Assembly (NCBI GenBank): GCA_014377395.1
Contig: JACMPS010000291.1
Location: forward strand, 1 to 7,841
Origin: Chthonomonadaceae bacterium
GTDB lineage: Bacteria; Armatimonadota; Chthonomonadetes; Chthonomonadales; Chthonomonadaceae
Direction of reading: 5' to 3'
DNA length: 7,841 bases
The position numbers and the translations under genes are program-made. The notes below the pieces were generated by a model. That model was not told the origin of the DNA, did no database searches, and saw nothing but the letters and a program-made list of their open reading frames with translations. Positions 1 through 5,814 of this stretch are shown in pieces. The first letter of the stretch is position 1; the number at the start of each line of letters is the position of its first letter.

Positions 1-93
1 AAAAAGGAAATCTCCTTCTCTCTGGCGAATACCCCCCTTGAATGAAAATATCGGAAGAAGTTGAAACCTCATTCGGCTCCTTTCCGTCAACCC

Positions 94-110
94 TGTCATA
101 CTGACTGACA
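94..110 (+). promoter_or_regulatory. Possible extended -10 promoter overlapping a dyad
   Basis: TGTCA (94-98) and TGACA (106-110) form an inverted repeat with a 7 nt spacer, and GTCA-tac-TGAC (95-105) is a second nested dyad. TG-T-CATACT at 94-102 also fits an extended -10 element (CATACT matches 4 of 6 positions of TATAAT), with no recognisable -35. It lies about 50 nt upstream of the first exporter gene. A promoter with an overlapping regulator site is an inference. The remainder of 1-161 shows no gene. Confidence 0.25.
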
Positions 111-161
111 CATCCTCTTTCCCAACACAAAACGCAAGACGTTCTGGAGACGACGCGCCCT

Positions 162-1076
162 ATGTCTATTGCCCGCATCGCCAACCTCACCGTGCGCTAT
201 GGCTCTAAAACTGCCGTCAACGATCTCACCGTCGAAATCCCCGATGGATGTACGGGGCTACTCGGACCAAACGGAGCCGGAAAAACAACGCTCCTGAAGA
301 CCCTGCTCGGATTTCTGATCCCGACAGAAGGCTCCGGCGAAGTTCTCGGTATGAACATTGCAACGCAGGGTCTCGCCATTCGCCAACGTATCGGGCTGAT
401 GCCAGAAATGGACTGCCATATCCCCGGCATGAACGCAGTCACGTTTGTGGCTCTTTCCGGCGAACTCTGTGGAATGCCCTCCAAAAACGCCATGAGTCGC
501 GCTCACGAAGTCCTTGAATACTGTGGACTGGGAGAGGCGCGTTACCGCAACGCCGAAACCTACTCGACAGGCATGAAGCAACGTCTTAAATTGGCTCAAG
601 CCCTAGTTCATGGACCGAAACTCGTTTTCCTTGATGAACCGACAAACGGTCTTGACCCTGCCGGACGCGACGAAATGCTTGCCCTGATCCGTGATATTTC
701 TCACGGAAAGGGAGTCAACGTCATTGTCTCCTCACACCTTCTTCCCGACATCGAACGTACCTGCGACGGCGTGATCGTGATGCGGAGTGGGCGCGTGGTG
801 CAACAGGGAACCATTACCGAACTGCGCTCGACAACAGAGGTTCAGGTAGACGTGGAATTGCGCGAACCCGTCCCTGCGTTCGCTCAGCGATTGTCCGACA
901 TGGGCGCACGACCAATCCGGGAGCAGGGAAGCAGTTACCGCTTTGCGTTTCCTGCGACGCTCGGCAATCTGGGGCAGGCAGTATTTATCACTGCAAAAGA
1001 AACAGGCGCACAGGTGCGGGGTTTCCGTCCGGCACAGCGTTCCCTCGAAGATATTTTCATGGAGGCAATCGAGTAA
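162..1076 (+). CDS. ABC transporter ATP-binding protein (ABC-2 exporter, cassette 1)
   Basis: This 304-residue protein is a cytoplasmic ATPase subunit that would energise an ABC-2 type membrane exporter. All nucleotide-binding motifs are visible: Walker A GPNGAGKT (35-42), a Q-loop position occupied by Glu (E82 in LMPEMD), signature YSTGMKQR (134-141), Walker B LVFLDE (154-159), D-loop NGLDP (162-166) and the switch His H192 (VSSHLLPD). The signature S-T-G-M in place of LSGGQ and Glu in the Q-loop are usual in the COG1131/CcmA-like branch, so they are not signs of decay. Residues from about 226 to 304 form the C-terminal extension common in this branch, ending in LEDIFMEAIE. A GGAGA at 146-150 lies 11 nt before the ATG, acceptable but long. 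It is the first gene of a four-gene plus-strand block and its partner is most likely the permease 3 nt downstream. Substrate is unknown; drugs, peptides, lipids or polysaccharide are all possible for this family. Confidence 0.93.
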   Translation: MSIARIANLTVRYGSKTAVNDLTVEIPDGCTGLLGPNGAGKTTLLKTLLGFLIPTEGSGEVLGMNIATQGLAIRQRIGLMPEMDCHIPGMNAVTFVALSGELCGMPSKNAMSRAHEVLEYCGLGEARYRNAETYSTGMKQRLKLAQALVHGPKLVFLDEPTNGLDPAGRDEMLALIRDISHGKGVNVIVSSHLLPDIERTCDGVIVMRSGRVVQQGTITELRSTTEVQVDVELREPVPAFAQRLSDMGARPIREQGSSYRFAFPATLGNLGQAVFITAKETGAQVRGFRPAQRSLEDIFMEAIE

Positions 1077-1079
1077 CCG

Positions 1080-2036
1080 ATGGCAAATCAACAAAATCCT
1101 GCAACCGAGATGGGAGCCTCCGTCTCGCCGATTGCCGACCTCACTTACCGTAACTACGATGGACCCCTGCTCAACAGAGCCGCCCGATGGTGGGTAGTCT
1201 CACTCGCAGTATTGCGCCCGATGATGAAGAATAAAGGGTACTGGGCAATGGGAGGGCTTTGCCTTCTCATTTATATTGGCGCGTTGATGCAGTTGTATTT
1301 TACAGGCGGAATCCAGGACGCGGTGAATCCTGGGCAGATTGACAAATCTCACAAGTACGCCTCAGTCTTTCTCAGTTATTTCGGATTCACTACTCTTTTC
1401 CTCTACGTGGTGGCATTAATTGTCGGAGCGGGTTCGATTGCCGCCGACAACAAAGCCAATGCGATGATGATTTATCTCTCGAAGCCGCTCACGAAAGGGG
1501 ATTATCTGCTCGGTAAGTGGATGGGAGTTTTTCTTGGCATCTTTTTGATTGCGGCGGCTCCTCCCCTCGCTTTGTGGGTTTATTGCGCGGGAAGTTATGC
1601 GGGTCAGGGCTTCTTTTCAAATGAACCGCTTTTGATTTTCCGCGTTCTCCTGCTCGCCGCTTTCGTCTCTGCGATTCATGCGAGTTTGATTGTGGGAATT
1701 TCGGCGTGGTGCAAAGCACAACGTATCGCCAGCGTGATCTACTCAGGAATTTATTTCATCTTAGGAACGATCATTGTTCAGGTTTCGAGGGACGGCTGGC
1801 GTCCTGCCCCGCCCGACAGACTGGTTCAATATCTCTCGATTCAAGGTTGCATTGACGGGTTGTCAAAACTCATTTATGACCTTCCGACTTCGGGATTCGC
1901 TTCCTCTTTTCAGCGAGGTGAAGCCCCAAAAATGCCCTCAGCACTTCCCATTTTGTTGATTGCGGCGGTTTATATCGTGATCGGAATTGCGGCGGCACGG
2001 GCAAAAATCAAAGCAGTGGAGGTAGTCAAAGGATGA
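1080..2036 (+). CDS. ABC-2 type transporter permease (cassette 1)
   Basis: This 318-residue integral membrane protein is the probable channel subunit for the preceding ATPase. Hydrophobic segments lie near residues 55-75, 97-119, 144-169, 184-208, 214-235 and 287-307, giving six membrane spans as expected for ABC-2 permeases. The hallmark stretch after span 2 is present: a Gly-Ser-Ile and acidic segment (117-123), then a run ending YLSKPLTKGDYLLGK (132-146), which matches the family pattern where a charged helix and a Pro-containing turn contact the ATPase. The N-terminal ~45 residues are hydrophilic and presumably cytoplasmic. The start at ATG 1080 leaves 3 nt after the upstream stop. A GGAGG at 1061-1065 is 14 nt away, so initiation may rely on translational coupling, and an alternative ATG at residue 11 is possible. 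It ends in an ATGA overlap with the next gene. Substrate is unknown. Confidence 0.88.
   Translation: MANQQNPATEMGASVSPIADLTYRNYDGPLLNRAARWWVVSLAVLRPMMKNKGYWAMGGLCLLIYIGALMQLYFTGGIQDAVNPGQIDKSHKYASVFLSYFGFTTLFLYVVALIVGAGSIAADNKANAMMIYLSKPLTKGDYLLGKWMGVFLGIFLIAAAPPLALWVYCAGSYAGQGFFSNEPLLIFRVLLLAAFVSAIHASLIVGISAWCKAQRIASVIYSGIYFILGTIIVQVSRDGWRPAPPDRLVQYLSIQGCIDGLSKLIYDLPTSGFASSFQRGEAPKMPSALPILLIAAVYIVIGIAAARAKIKAVEVVKG
2018..2023 (+). promoter_or_regulatory. Strong ribosome binding site for the second ATPase
   Basis: GGAGGT, a full Shine-Dalgarno core, sits inside the end of the upstream permease gene, 9 nt before ATG 2033. It fixes the start of the second ATPase despite several other in-frame ATGs near its N-terminus. 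Confidence 0.75.
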
Positions 2037-3016
2037 GCCTTTCACAAAACCCGATGATGAACGCCGCGATTTCTCCTCCCTCGAATGCCGGGGCAATGAT
2101 TTCGCTGGAACGCGCCTCACGTTGGTACAATCAGGTAATCGGTATCAACGATGTTACCTGCAAAATTCCGACGGGAATCACGGCTTTGTTGGGTCCCAAC
2201 GGAGCGGGCAAATCCACAATGCTCAAACTGATTACCGGACAACTGAAACCGACTACCGGACAGGTCACGATTTTCGGAATGAAGCCGTTTGCAAACCCGA
2301 ACGTCTACCGACGCATGGGGTATTGCCCGGAGATCGAGAACAATTACGACGAGATGACCGGACGCCAATTCGTCACGATGCTCGGTGCAATGGCGGGGAT
2401 CGGCAGAAACGAACTCGGAAAACGTGTCAATGATGCGATTGAGCAGGTGGGTATGACCGCGAATGGGGACCGCAAAATTGGCGGCTACTCCAAAGGGATG
2501 AGACAGCGCATCAAAGTCGCGCAGGGCATTATTCATCGTCCCGATATTCTGGTACTGGACGAACCGCTAAACGGACTCGATCCAATAGGGCGACGTGATA
2601 TGATGAACGTCCTCAACGATTTTGCAAGCGAGGGCAAAGGCGTTTTAATCTCAAGCCACATTCTCTACGAAGTCGAGCAGATGACCTCCAACATTTTGCT
2701 GATGAGCAAAGGGAGACTCTTGGCGCAAGGTAACATTTACCAGATTCGTGGGCTGATTGACAAGCACCCACACCGTATCTCGATTGAAACGAACACGCCG
2801 CGTCCATTGGCTTCGCTTCTGCTCAGTTTGCCCTTTATTCTAAGCGTGAAGTTTGACCGGGAAAACCCGCGCATGATGGAGATCGAAACTTTGGAACCCG
2901 ACAAATTCTACTCACAGTTTCCGGAAATCATCATGGCGGAAAACCTGTCTGTGGACAGTTTTGATTCGCCGGACAACAACCTTGAAGCCGTCTTCAAATA
3001 TCTCATCACCGGGTGA
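2033..3016 (+). CDS. ABC transporter ATP-binding protein (ABC-2 exporter, cassette 2)
   Basis: This 327-residue protein is a second ATPase subunit of the exporter block. Motifs seen are Walker A GPNGAGKS (54-61), Glu in the Q-loop (E100 in YCPEIE), signature GYSKGMRQR (151-159), Walker B ILVLDE (172-177), D-loop NGLDP (180-184) and switch His H209 (ISSHILYE). It ends in LEAVFKYLITG, a typical C-terminus of this ATPase branch. Its first ~22 residues extend beyond where most such domains begin; the good GGAGGT upstream supports this longer form. Its ATG overlaps the TGA of permease 1 (ATGA), a sign of translational coupling. It resembles the first ATPase around the signature and Walker B (GM.QR, then LDEP.NGLDP.GR), so the two are paralogues, either pairing separately with the two permeases or acting together in one complex. 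Substrate unknown. Confidence 0.93.
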   Translation: MSLSQNPMMNAAISPPSNAGAMISLERASRWYNQVIGINDVTCKIPTGITALLGPNGAGKSTMLKLITGQLKPTTGQVTIFGMKPFANPNVYRRMGYCPEIENNYDEMTGRQFVTMLGAMAGIGRNELGKRVNDAIEQVGMTANGDRKIGGYSKGMRQRIKVAQGIIHRPDILVLDEPLNGLDPIGRRDMMNVLNDFASEGKGVLISSHILYEVEQMTSNILLMSKGRLLAQGNIYQIRGLIDKHPHRISIETNTPRPLASLLLSLPFILSVKFDRENPRMMEIETLEPDKFYSQFPEIIMAENLSVDSFDSPDNNLEAVFKYLITG

Positions 3017-3020
3017 AAAG

Positions 3021-3034
3021 AGAAACGTTTTCTT
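3021..3034. promoter_or_regulatory. AAACGTTT palindrome, possible LacI-type operator
   Basis: A perfect 8-bp palindrome with a central CG (3023-3030) sits in the 69 nt gap between the second ATPase and the second permease. The same core occurs twice more in the window, both times next to the lacI-family promoter at 6881-6913. The flanks here (AG and TC) do not extend the symmetry well. Its role as an operator is an inference. Confidence 0.3.
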
Positions 3035-3085
3035 CTATCCCGTAGCCGAACTTTCTCCTTGCCGAAATTCCGAGACCTCACTTTT

Positions 3086-4234
3086 ATGAGCGATTTAGCC
3101 ATCTATCAAAGCGCCCTGCGCGAACTACTCCGACCCAAGCGGCTTCTGATAGCCGTCCTTCTCTGTCTGCTCCCCGCCGTTTATGCGTTGATTCTGCGGA
3201 ATTCGTCAGACACTTACAATGCTCTCGATACCTACAATGAGTTGATGAAGCAATTCGTCTTCAACTACATTCTGGTATTGTTGGCACTTGTGTTCAGCAC
3301 CGGAGCGATTACGCAGGAAGTCGAACAGAAAACCATTGTTTATTTGCTGACGCGCCCGGTCCCCCGCTGGCGAATTCTGCTGATGAAATTCGCGGCGGTA
3401 ATGACGATCACAACCTGCACCGTGTGGCTTTCCACAATTTTGCTGGCGGGGGTTTGTTTTGGGGTGGGTGGATTGAAAACCTCCTACGCAATTGCTCCCT
3501 CACAGATCAAAGATCAGAAGCAGTTTGTTCTCAACCTCAAAGACACGCCGAACATGGCTTTGATCGGTCTCCACGAAAGGTTCACTCCACAAACTCAGAA
3601 GTTTCTGGATAACTACAGTGGCGAAAATGTGCCTGACTCTTCTTCGATTGCCACGACGGTTGCGGAACTGAACGGGATGATCCGTGCCGGGAGTCTGTAC
3701 AACAAAGAGGCTTATGAGGGGATTAAGCTGCCTGCTGAAGTACAGGCGCAAGTCGGGAAAAATCTGAGCGGAAATGAACTGGAAAAATTTAACCGGGGGC
3801 TGATTCAGGCACTTCTGCCTGATACGCTTTTGCCTGCCGGGGGAAATTCCGTCCAGTTCTGGCGTGATCTTCTTGTTTTGCCTGTAGGAGTGCTGGCGTA
3901 TGGATCGCTCTTTCTGTGTCTCGCCACCCTCTTCCTGCGTCCTCTTGTTGGCGGGCTGATCTTTGCATTCGGGTGGGAGTCGTGGGTTCCGAATATGCCG
4001 GGGTACTTTGGACGTTTTTCGCTTGCCACTTATCTCCGCGTACTTGCCCCTCATGCCGATGCTGCAAACGGTACTGATGCAGGAGGCATCCTGTCACAAC
4101 TCACGCAGTCTGGAGGCGATGAGATTACGCAACTCTTTGCGTGGAGTGCGCTTGCGGTGATCATCGGAATCGCACTCAGCACTGCCCTGACGGTCTTCTC
4201 CAACAAAGAGTATGTTCCCCGCGAAGACGTGTAG
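3086..4234 (+). CDS. ABC-2 type transporter permease (cassette 2)
   Basis: This is a 382-residue membrane protein when started at ATG 3086. Membrane spans are seen near residues 18-37, 57-75, 101-126, 262-284, about 286-298 (short) and 350-371. The ABC-2 permease hallmark follows span 2: Gly-Ala-Ile, then QEVEQKTIVYLLTRPVPR (77-94) and Lys101. Between spans 3 and 4 lies a hydrophilic, partly helical segment of about 130 residues (130-258). With a cytoplasmic N-terminus it would be extracytoplasmic, and it is much larger than the loops of the first permease. The frame stays open to a TTG at 3059, which would add nine residues; neither start has a convincing ribosome site, and the ATG is chosen because the protein then begins a few residues before span 1, as is usual. 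It probably works with the second ATPase. It ends in a TAG, with no strong terminator directly after it on the plus strand. Confidence 0.85.
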   Translation: MSDLAIYQSALRELLRPKRLLIAVLLCLLPAVYALILRNSSDTYNALDTYNELMKQFVFNYILVLLALVFSTGAITQEVEQKTIVYLLTRPVPRWRILLMKFAAVMTITTCTVWLSTILLAGVCFGVGGLKTSYAIAPSQIKDQKQFVLNLKDTPNMALIGLHERFTPQTQKFLDNYSGENVPDSSSIATTVAELNGMIRAGSLYNKEAYEGIKLPAEVQAQVGKNLSGNELEKFNRGLIQALLPDTLLPAGGNSVQFWRDLLVLPVGVLAYGSLFLCLATLFLRPLVGGLIFAFGWESWVPNMPGYFGRFSLATYLRVLAPHADAANGTDAGGILSQLTQSGGDEITQLFAWSALAVIIGIALSTALTVFSNKEYVPREDV

Positions 4235-4249
4235 GGAGATGCCTCCATC

Positions 4250-4380
4250 CTGATCTCGTCCAACGGGGCTTCCCCGAAATCCGGGCGAGGGGAGCCAATA
4301 CAAAGCGTATCCTGCTTATCCCCCAGCGCGAGTTGAAGTTGATACGCTAGCGCAGGAATAAATTCCGTGCTCGAAGGCAT
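4250..4380. repeat. Degenerate repeat-like stretch with inverted repeats
   Basis: This gene-free stretch downstream of the exporter block has two paired segments. GGC-t-TCCCC (4267-4275) pairs with GGGGAGCC (4289-4296), leaving one bulged T. AGCGTATC (4304-4311) pairs perfectly with GATACGCT (4341-4348). Read on the minus strand, the run of CCCCTCGCCCGG followed by TTTCGGGG recalls the style of eroded dispersed intergenic repeats in several phyla; that is recollection, not a search result. An open minus-strand frame crosses it but continues antisense into the permease gene and is not considered a gene. Confidence 0.35.
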
Positions 4381-4400
4381 GCCGCCCCCTAATTGGCTAA

Positions 4401-4430
4401 AGCGCGGACACTAAACTCGTGTTTGCGGCT
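4401..4430. repeat. REP-like bulged hairpin 1
   Basis: AGC (4401-4403) pairs with GCT (4428-4430), and GCGGACAC (4404-4411) pairs with GTGTTTGC (4419-4426) using two G-T pairs. This gives an 11-bp stem with one unpaired G (4427) on the 3' arm and a 7 nt loop. The build (AGC foot, single bulged G on the 3' side, GCT) matches the hairpin at 4515-4539. No T tract follows, which argues against a simple terminator. Confidence 0.45.
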
Positions 4431-4484
4431 GAGAGAAAGAGTTCCATAGGTTAAAAATTGATCATCGTTCTTACTTTTACATTG

Positions 4485-4539
4485 AGTCCACGCAGGTGGA
4501 CTTCGTGTCTTTGTAGCCGGGGAATTCATTCCCCGGGCT
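4485..4539. repeat. REP-like element: perfect hairpin plus bulged hairpin with GTAG foot
   Basis: The first hairpin is AGTCCAC (4485-4491) with GTGGACT (4496-4502), a perfect 7-bp stem with a GCAG loop. After 12 nt comes the second: AGCC (4515-4518) pairs with GGCT (4536-4539) and GGGGAA (4519-4524) pairs with TTCCCC (4529-4534), with loop TTCA and one bulged G at 4535. GTAG at 4513-4516 stands at its 5' foot. A GTAG-type tetranucleotide followed by an imperfect hairpin is the known layout of REP sequences mobilised by RAYT (TnpA-REP, Y1 HUH) transposases. No RAYT gene is in this window, so it would act in trans if present. Confidence 0.6.
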
Positions 4540-4586
4540 CTTGTTCAGAGTAATTTTCGGTTCTTACGACAAGATAAGGCAGGCAC

Positions 4587-4632
4587 AAAAGAGAGCGGCT
4601 TTGGGCAACTGCCCGAAGCCGCTCTTTCTATT
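4587..4632. terminator. Strong hairpin terminator, probably bidirectional
   Basis: AGAGCGGCTT (4592-4601) pairs perfectly with AAGCCGCTCT (4616-4625). The stem continues with one T-G pair and GGGC/GCCC (4603-4606 with 4611-4614), enclosing an AACT loop, so it totals about 15 bp. On the minus strand it is followed by CTTTTGTG and lies about 33 nt beyond the prepilin stop codon, making it the natural end of that transcript. On the plus strand it is followed by TTTCTATTT, so it can also stop transcription arriving from the exporter block. Confidence 0.85.
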
Positions 4633-4661
4633 TAACTTCGATTCAACATTGCACGAGCCAC

Positions 4662-5474
4662 TTAGTTGCGGGTTGCGTCCCACATATTCTGATCGGGCTT
4701 GTTGACCGGATCAGGATTTGTTGCCGAAGGTCGCATAGACTTAGCGTGTCCGTCAACAAAAGTGAAGTTGCCCTGCTCGGAGTGCTTTGCCGTGACGCCT
4801 CCGTTGGGGCCATTCGGGAATACGGCAGTGGCGGAGCGTGTTCCGTCCGGGATCATACCGGAGGTAGTGACCGGTCCCGCGTCGCCAGTCTTGCTGTCCC
4901 ACCAGTTTTGTCCGGCGAAAACGCTTCCCATTCCCCAATCGGTCTGGTTGCGGGGCTGATGTTTCTCAGCGAAGAGAACGGTTTCCGCCGAGCGGCTAAT
5001 CCCTGCCTGAGAGCGAACGGAAGTTCCCATCCAACCCCCACTAATCGTTGGATCGTCTTTGGACTGGGACAGACCCATAACGCCGTAAACCGCATTTGCC
5101 GAACCGTCCCACCTGATGATTCCGTTCGAGCCATAGGAACAACGGATTCCCGCCCAGGGTGTTGCCGAGTCTACTGCCGCCGAGTCGGAGGGGCAACGAT
5201 AGACCTGGAGGTTTTTGACATAGGGCTGAGTAACACGAATCCAGGTGACCATCCACCAGTTGTTTTGGAGACCTGTCGGCAAAACTTCGTCGTAATCTTG
5301 AGAGTACATGATGACGGAGGTGCCGAGTTGCTTCATGTTGGAAAGGCAACTGATGCCGCGTGCTTTTTCGCGTGCCTGTGCAAAAACAGGAAAGAGAATG
5401 GCTGCCAGAATTGCAATAATTGCAATAACGACGAGAAGTTCGATGAGAGTAAAACCTTTTCTTACGGTTCGCAT
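4662..5474 (-). CDS. Type II prepilin-like surface protein with H-X9-DG motif
   Basis: This 270-residue protein begins MRTVRKGFTLIELL, a class III (type IV pilin/pseudopilin) signal. Prepilin peptidase would cut between G7 and F8 and methylate F8, with the conserved Glu at +5 (E12). The hydrophobic helix runs to about residue 32, followed by FAQAREKAR and CLSNMKQLG, the pattern seen in Armatimonadota and in DUF1559-type proteins. Near the C-terminus H231 is followed by nine residues and then D241-G242, the H-X9-DG motif. Four cysteines (43, 94, 112 and none in the helix; C94 follows VYR, C112 follows IR) leave room for a disulfide in the exported head. The start is ATG 5474 with AAAGGA 6 nt upstream; a longer frame reaching 5537 would bury the prepilin signal and overlap the lipoprotein gene, so it is rejected. 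The head domain is exposed outside the cell on a pilus-like fibre or anchored in the membrane; its ligand is unknown. It is preceded by a lipoprotein gene, 34 nt away. Confidence 0.92.
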   Translation of the reverse strand: MRTVRKGFTLIELLVVIAIIAILAAILFPVFAQAREKARGISCLSNMKQLGTSVIMYSQDYDEVLPTGLQNNWWMVTWIRVTQPYVKNLQVYRCPSDSAAVDSATPWAGIRCSYGSNGIIRWDGSANAVYGVMGLSQSKDDPTISGGWMGTSVRSQAGISRSAETVLFAEKHQPRNQTDWGMGSVFAGQNWWDSKTGDAGPVTTSGMIPDGTRSATAVFPNGPNGGVTAKHSEQGNFTFVDGHAKSMRPSATNPDPVNKPDQNMWDATRN

Positions 5475-5480
5475 GAATTT

Positions 5481-5486
5481 TCCTTT
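5481..5486 (-). promoter_or_regulatory. Ribosome binding site of the prepilin gene
   Basis: On the minus strand AAAGGA lies 6 nt before ATG 5474. It decides the start in favour of the short N-terminus that places the prepilin peptidase site at residue 7. Confidence 0.75.
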
Positions 5487-5508
5487 GATATAAATGAGTG
5501 GGTACAGG

Positions 5509-5712
5509 TTACTTTGTGTTGGCAGGTTTGCCGCCACCGTGTGTTTTCATGTAATCAGCCGCTTCTTTCGGCATTTCCTTGGAGGGATTTTTAAAGCGTT
5601 GCTCTTCGTCTTTCGACAAAGCCGCGTCTTTGCTACAACCGGTCAGTCCCCCGCCGAGAACGGCGACTGACACCAATGCCAATAAATTCAAGAGAACAGT
5701 GCGTTTTCGCAA
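5509..5712 (-). CDS. Small lipoprotein, function unknown
   Basis: Starting at TTG 5712 this encodes 67 residues: a basic N-terminus (RKR), a hydrophobic stretch, then the lipobox LTGC with the lipidated Cys at residue 26, so signal peptidase II processing and membrane anchoring are expected. Ser follows the Cys. The mature part is about 42 residues, highly charged, with SKDEEQRFKNPSKEMP and a short Gly-rich tail; it has no fold I recognise. The TTG is preferred because AAAGGAG stands 7 nt upstream on the minus strand. An in-frame ATG at 5733 would add seven polar residues and would include that ribosome site within the coding region. It lies 34 nt upstream of the prepilin gene and 102 nt downstream of the regulator gene. 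Such short lipoproteins beside H-X9-DG prepilins suggest a shared envelope role, but that is an inference. Confidence 0.75.
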   Translation of the reverse strand: MRKRTVLLNLLALVSVAVLGGGLTGCSKDAALSKDEEQRFKNPSKEMPKEAADYMKTHGGGKPANTK

Positions 5713-5719
5713 ATTGTTG

Positions 5720-5726
5720 CTCCTTT
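5720..5726 (-). promoter_or_regulatory. Ribosome binding site of the lipoprotein gene
   Basis: AAAGGAG on the minus strand, 7 nt before TTG 5712. This is the best Shine-Dalgarno in the neighbourhood and the reason for choosing the TTG over the ATG at 5733. Confidence 0.65.
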
Positions 5727-5729
5727 CTT

Positions 5730-5761
5730 GCATTTCCTAAATAATGCATTCCTTAAATAAT
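5730..5761. repeat. 16-bp tandem duplication in the lipoprotein leader
   Basis: GCATTTCCTAAATAAT (5730-5745) is directly followed by GCATTCCTTAAATAAT (5746-5761); 14 of 16 positions are identical. The repeat is AT-rich and lies immediately upstream of the lipoprotein ribosome site, in a region where a promoter would be expected, though no clean -35/-10 pair was found. Confidence 0.55.
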
Positions 5762-5814
5762 AAATAAACAAAATCAAACTCCGTGTGCAGATGCGTGAAG
5801 GAAAACGGCTTTCT

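Noticed and set aside
1..161. Remnant of an upstream gene or short peptide before the exporter operon
   Set aside because: No open frame with a plausible start or recognisable residues was seen; only weak dyads such as AAGGA/TCCTT at 4-17.
2033..3016. Decayed ATPase because the signature reads S-K-G-M and the Q-loop carries Glu
   Set aside because: These variants are normal in the ABC-2 ATPase branch and occur in both ATPases here, while Walker A, Walker B, the D-loop and the switch His are intact.
3500..4054. Minus-strand open frame of 184 codons within the second permease
   Set aside because: Highly basic, low-information shadow of a convincing membrane protein gene on the plus strand.
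4051..4380. Minus-strand open frame of 109 codons across the end of the second permease and the intergenic repeat
   Set aside because: Half is antisense to the permease and the rest is repeat-like intergenic DNA; no ribosome site or recognisable product.
4401..4539. Interpretation of the hairpins as part of a CRISPR array
   Set aside because: There are no regularly spaced direct repeats with unique spacers; the units are individual palindromes of different loop sequence.
5475..5537. N-terminal extension of the prepilin by 21 residues
   Set aside because: It would bury the class III signal, overlap the lipoprotein gene and ignore the good ribosome site before ATG 5474.
4746..5594. Long plus-strand open frame of 282 codons opposite the prepilin gene
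   Set aside because: It is antisense to a clearly recognisable prepilin and lipoprotein, has no domain features of its own, and its openness follows from the codon use of the gene on the other strand.
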